Positions 3,811-5,727 of a stretch of 5,727 nucleotides of DNA are shown in pieces. The stretch is from Actinomycetota bacterium. GTDB lineage: Bacteria; Actinomycetota; Acidimicrobiia; Acidimicrobiales; JAMCPL01. Position 1 is the stretch's first letter. The number at the start of each line of letters is the position of its first letter. The notes beneath the pieces were generated by a model that saw only the letters and a program-made list of their open reading frames with translations, was not told where the DNA came from and did not search any database. Location of the stretch: contig JAMCPC010000055.1 of NCBI GenBank assembly GCA_023379725.1, positions 1 through 5,727 on the forward strand. Reading direction: 5' to 3'. The translations under genes were made by a program, and so were the position numbers.

Positions 3811-5436
3811 ATGGTATTGTACGGTACTACAGTGGAATCTTTTTATATTACGACACCGATTTATTATGTAAATGACGCTCCACACATAGGGCATGCCTAT
3901 ACCATGGTCATAGCTGACTCATTGGCCAGGGTACACAGAATGATGGGGGATGATGTGTACTTTATTACAGGCACCGACGAGCATGGGAAAAAGGTGGCAG
4001 AGGCTGCAAGTTCACATGGTGTCAGCACCTTGCAATGGACAGATCAGATGTCGGTACGCTTTCGTAATGCATGGGCTGAGCTTAATATATCGAATAACGA
4101 GTTTATCAGGACTACAGAGCCAAGACACTATTCCACAGTACAGAACTTTTTCTCTACGATAAAAGAGAATGGATACATTTTCAAAGGGACTTTCAAGGGA
4201 CTCTACTGCGTCGGCTGCGAAAGCTACAAGAAGGAGAACGAGCTGGATAACGGTAAGTGCCGTGAACATGGCCGTATTGTCGAGGAGATGGAAGAGGAGA
4301 ACTATTTTTTTGATCTTCCCGCACTTGAGAGCCGGCTACTTGAATGGTACGAAAATAATCCGGAAGCAGTAGTCCCTGTCACCAAGCGCAATGAAGCAGT
4401 TGGTTTTATAAAAGGCGGCCTGGAGCCGGTGTCTATTACACGCACATCGCTCACCTGGGGTGTGCCTGTTCCATGGGACTCTGATCATGTCTTTTATGTA
4501 TGGTCTGATGCCTTGGTAAATTATCTGACTGCGATAGGATATGGTAGCGATGCCTCCAGGATGGATCGACTGTGGCCGTCCGTACATCACGTAATAGGCA
4601 AAGATATACTACGATTTCACTGCGTATGGTGGCCTGCTATGTGCATGGCTGCTGGAATTGACCCACCTCACCAAATACTGGTTCACGGTTGGTTGTTGGT
4701 TTCTGGAGAAAAGATGTCAAAGTCCAAGTTAAATCAGATCGCTCCAGGAGATTTAACCAATGATTTTGGTGTAGATGCTGTGAGGTACCATCTTCTCAGA
4801 GAGGTACCTCTCGGTGCGGACGGTGACTTCTCCTACGAGGGCATGACAGAGCGTTACAACGCCGACCTGGCCAACAATCTTGGCAACCTCCTTTCAAGAG
4901 TGGTGACCGTAGTCAATTCAAAATGTGATTCAATTAGCCCTCCACCGCCTGCCATATCAAAAGAACTCCCTATAGACAATTTGGAAGCTACACATACTCC
5001 TTCGCTCACATCCGAACAGGCTGACATGACATACACACCAGAACAGATCGTACAGCAATTGGCAATACGTACAACGCAGGCAACAACCGAAGCAATGAAT
5101 GCCTGGGGGCAGCATCTTCCACATAATGCATTGCGTGAGACATTACAGCTTGTCAGAGAGGTAAACAGTGCTTTGGAGGCCACCGAACCTTGGCGTAAAG
5201 AGCCGGGAAGTGAGGTAAATGAGATATTGGGCTCAGCGCTGGAAGCACTAAGAATCATATCTCTACTGGTTGCGCCCGCTATGCCGGAGACAGCCACAGC
5301 TATATGGAATGGTATCGGATTGTCTGGTAGCCCTGAAACTGAACGTCTACCCGATGCACTGGAGTGGGGCATGTATCCTGGAGGGATTCACTTGTCCAAA
5401 GTTGCTCCGTTGTTCCCTCGCATCAAAAAATCTTAA
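3811..5436 (+). CDS. metG: Methionyl-tRNA synthetase
   Basis: The enzyme charges tRNA-Met with methionine using ATP, in the cytoplasm, and is essential. It is a class I synthetase: HIGH is at 25-28 and KMSKS at 301-305, with FITGTDEHGKKV at 51-62. A single zinc knuckle (C133, C136, C150, H153) marks the one-zinc subtype. GWLLVSGEKMSKSKL and FSYEGMTERYNADLANNLGN lead into the helical anticodon-binding domain. At 541 residues it lacks the C-terminal tRNA-binding (EMAP/Trbp111-like) domain, as in mycobacterial and other actinobacterial enzymes. A Pro/Thr-rich stretch at about 376-417 appears longer than usual between the first anticodon-domain helix and the rest. Neither candidate start has a Shine-Dalgarno site. 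A GTG at 3832 would give the family-typical beginning MESFYITTPIYYV, so the true start may be seven codons later. No T-box leader fits in the 121-bp gap upstream. Product call is certain. Confidence 0.97.
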   Translation: MVLYGTTVESFYITTPIYYVNDAPHIGHAYTMVIADSLARVHRMMGDDVYFITGTDEHGKKVAEAASSHGVSTLQWTDQMSVRFRNAWAELNISNNEFIRTTEPRHYSTVQNFFSTIKENGYIFKGTFKGLYCVGCESYKKENELDNGKCREHGRIVEEMEEENYFFDLPALESRLLEWYENNPEAVVPVTKRNEAVGFIKGGLEPVSITRTSLTWGVPVPWDSDHVFYVWSDALVNYLTAIGYGSDASRMDRLWPSVHHVIGKDILRFHCVWWPAMCMAAGIDPPHQILVHGWLLVSGEKMSKSKLNQIAPGDLTNDFGVDAVRYHLLREVPLGADGDFSYEGMTERYNADLANNLGNLLSRVVTVVNSKCDSISPPPPAISKELPIDNLEATHTPSLTSEQADMTYTPEQIVQQLAIRTTQATTEAMNAWGQHLPHNALRETLQLVREVNSALEATEPWRKEPGSEVNEILGSALEALRIISLLVAPAMPETATAIWNGIGLSGSPETERLPDALEWGMYPGGIHLSKVAPLFPRIKKS

Positions 5437-5578
5437 CAGAGTGGCTGTACCCTGAGATCACCATATTGGAATCAGTGCCTCCTGTAGAAAAGTTCACATC
5501 AGATGTAGTGGGTGCAGTACTGCCTGCATATACCGTCAGGTATCCACCACCGGTGCTACTTGGACTAATCTGTAACAC
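5423..5578 (-). pseudogene. Remnant of an extracellular beta-rich repeat domain (GYLTVY type)
   Basis: From a GTG at 5578 the minus strand reads 51 codons to a TGA at 5423-5425. The peptide includes SSTGGGYLTVYAGSTAP and TTSDVNFSTGGTDSNMVI. This fits the pattern GYLTVYP-G-T-P-x-SNLNF-x-GQT-x-N-x-V seen in secreted actinobacterial proteins, often beside amidase or other wall-associated domains. Complete proteins carry a preceding VLDTR-type segment and a following GY-type segment; here both sides are missing. The frame stays open upstream to about 5674 but without recognisable homology or a start. The stop lies inside the end of metG, so the two convergent frames overlap by 14 bp. I take this as a fragment of a decayed gene. 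The match is a remembered family pattern and needs a profile search. Confidence 0.5.
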
Positions 5579-5634
5579 ATCATAACGCTCTCTCTTCGTC
5601 TGGATACCAAGATCGACTCGATGAAGTGCCGAAC

Positions 5635-5727
5635 TCAGACCCGGATTACCTCGACACCAGGAATGGCCTCATAATCATTGTCCTGAGTAACAACCGGAAT
5701 CTGCTCGACAATTGCTGTGGCAGCCAC
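5635..5727 (-). CDS. PIN-domain ribonuclease toxin (VapC-like), C-terminal end, cut by the window edge
   Basis: The minus strand holds 30 codons entering from the right edge and ending in TGA at 5635-5637. The peptide is VAATAIVEQIPVVTQDNDYE followed by AIPGVEVIRV. This is the characteristic end of PIN-domain proteins: a helix (IAATA-type), a strand (PVVTQD) with the late conserved acidic position, then the short turn and final strand (DY..IPGVEVI). VapC toxins are Mg2+-dependent RNases that cut tRNA, rRNA or mRNA and are neutralised by a small antitoxin encoded just upstream. Here the upstream side, the antitoxin and the other catalytic acids lie outside the window, so activity cannot be judged. 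The gene faces metG, with the domain remnant between them. Family call is good, but it rests on a short fragment. Confidence 0.75.
   Translation of the reverse strand: MAATAIVEQIPVVTQDNDYEAIPGVEVIRV

Noticed and set aside
4854..5372. A 172-codon minus-strand frame inside metG
   Set aside because: It is a shadow of metG with Ser/Cys-rich composition and no family resemblance.
5462..5472. A fourth copy of the 28-bp repeat (CATATTGGAAT)
   Set aside because: Only 11 bases match and the flanks do not follow. It falls within the minus-strand domain remnant, where it has a coding explanation.
5364..5585. A plus-strand frame running over the metG end
   Set aside because: It has no start signal. 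The minus strand of the same stretch shows a recognisable domain pattern.

Overview
The window most likely comes from an actinobacterium, with the class Acidimicrobiia as the best guess. The methionyl-tRNA synthetase is the short single-zinc type without a C-terminal tRNA-binding domain. Its core (DGDFSYEGM..RYNADLANN) and its tail (APLFPRIK) read like that group. Base composition is roughly balanced by eye, so this is not a typical high-GC actinobacterium. The placement rests on protein style recalled from memory, not on a search.

Layout, left to right. (1) 1-291, minus strand: N-terminal 97 codons of a universal stress protein running off the left edge, with a clear Shine-Dalgarno site and a good sigma70-type promoter (338-366). 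(2) 292-610: divergent intergenic region with a 13-bp palindrome and two 37-bp direct repeats that each contain a promoter-like arrangement. (3) 611-2285, plus strand: a gene for a membrane-anchored YVTN-type beta-propeller protein whose 5' end is disrupted. (4) 2286-2564: noncoding, dominated by a 197-bp segment bounded by perfect 15-bp inverted repeats and holding two further hairpins. (5) 2565-3689, plus: a CaCA-family cation/Ca2+ exchanger with an unusual Asp/Pro/Gly/Ser-rich loop. (6) 3690-3810: short spacer with several hairpins. (7) 3811-5436, plus: metG. (8) 5423-5727, minus strand: a remnant of an extracellular beta-rich domain overlapping the end of metG, then the last 30 codons of a PIN-domain (VapC-like) toxin entering from the right edge.

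The most striking feature is at 702-851. Three copies of a 28-bp repeat lie at an exact 61-bp period, separated by two unrelated 33-bp segments. This 28+33 geometry matches a type I-E CRISPR array, yet it sits inside the 5' end of the beta-propeller gene. Each copy encodes F(D/G)PRAYWNA, but in three successive reading frames because 61 is not a multiple of three. Removing the 122 bp between the first and third copies joins a Gly/Tyr/Asn/Pro-rich tail upstream directly to the proline-rich tail and membrane segment downstream. The simplest reading is that two spacer-sized pieces were inserted into an existing coding sequence, each duplicating a 28-bp target. That is what off-target Cas1-Cas2 spacer integration would leave. 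No cas gene is in the window, so this is a hypothesis.

The genes do not form an obvious pathway. The three plus-strand genes are separated by 121-279 bp and probably have their own promoters. They look like a housekeeping aminoacyl-tRNA synthetase gene beside membrane, stress and toxin genes.
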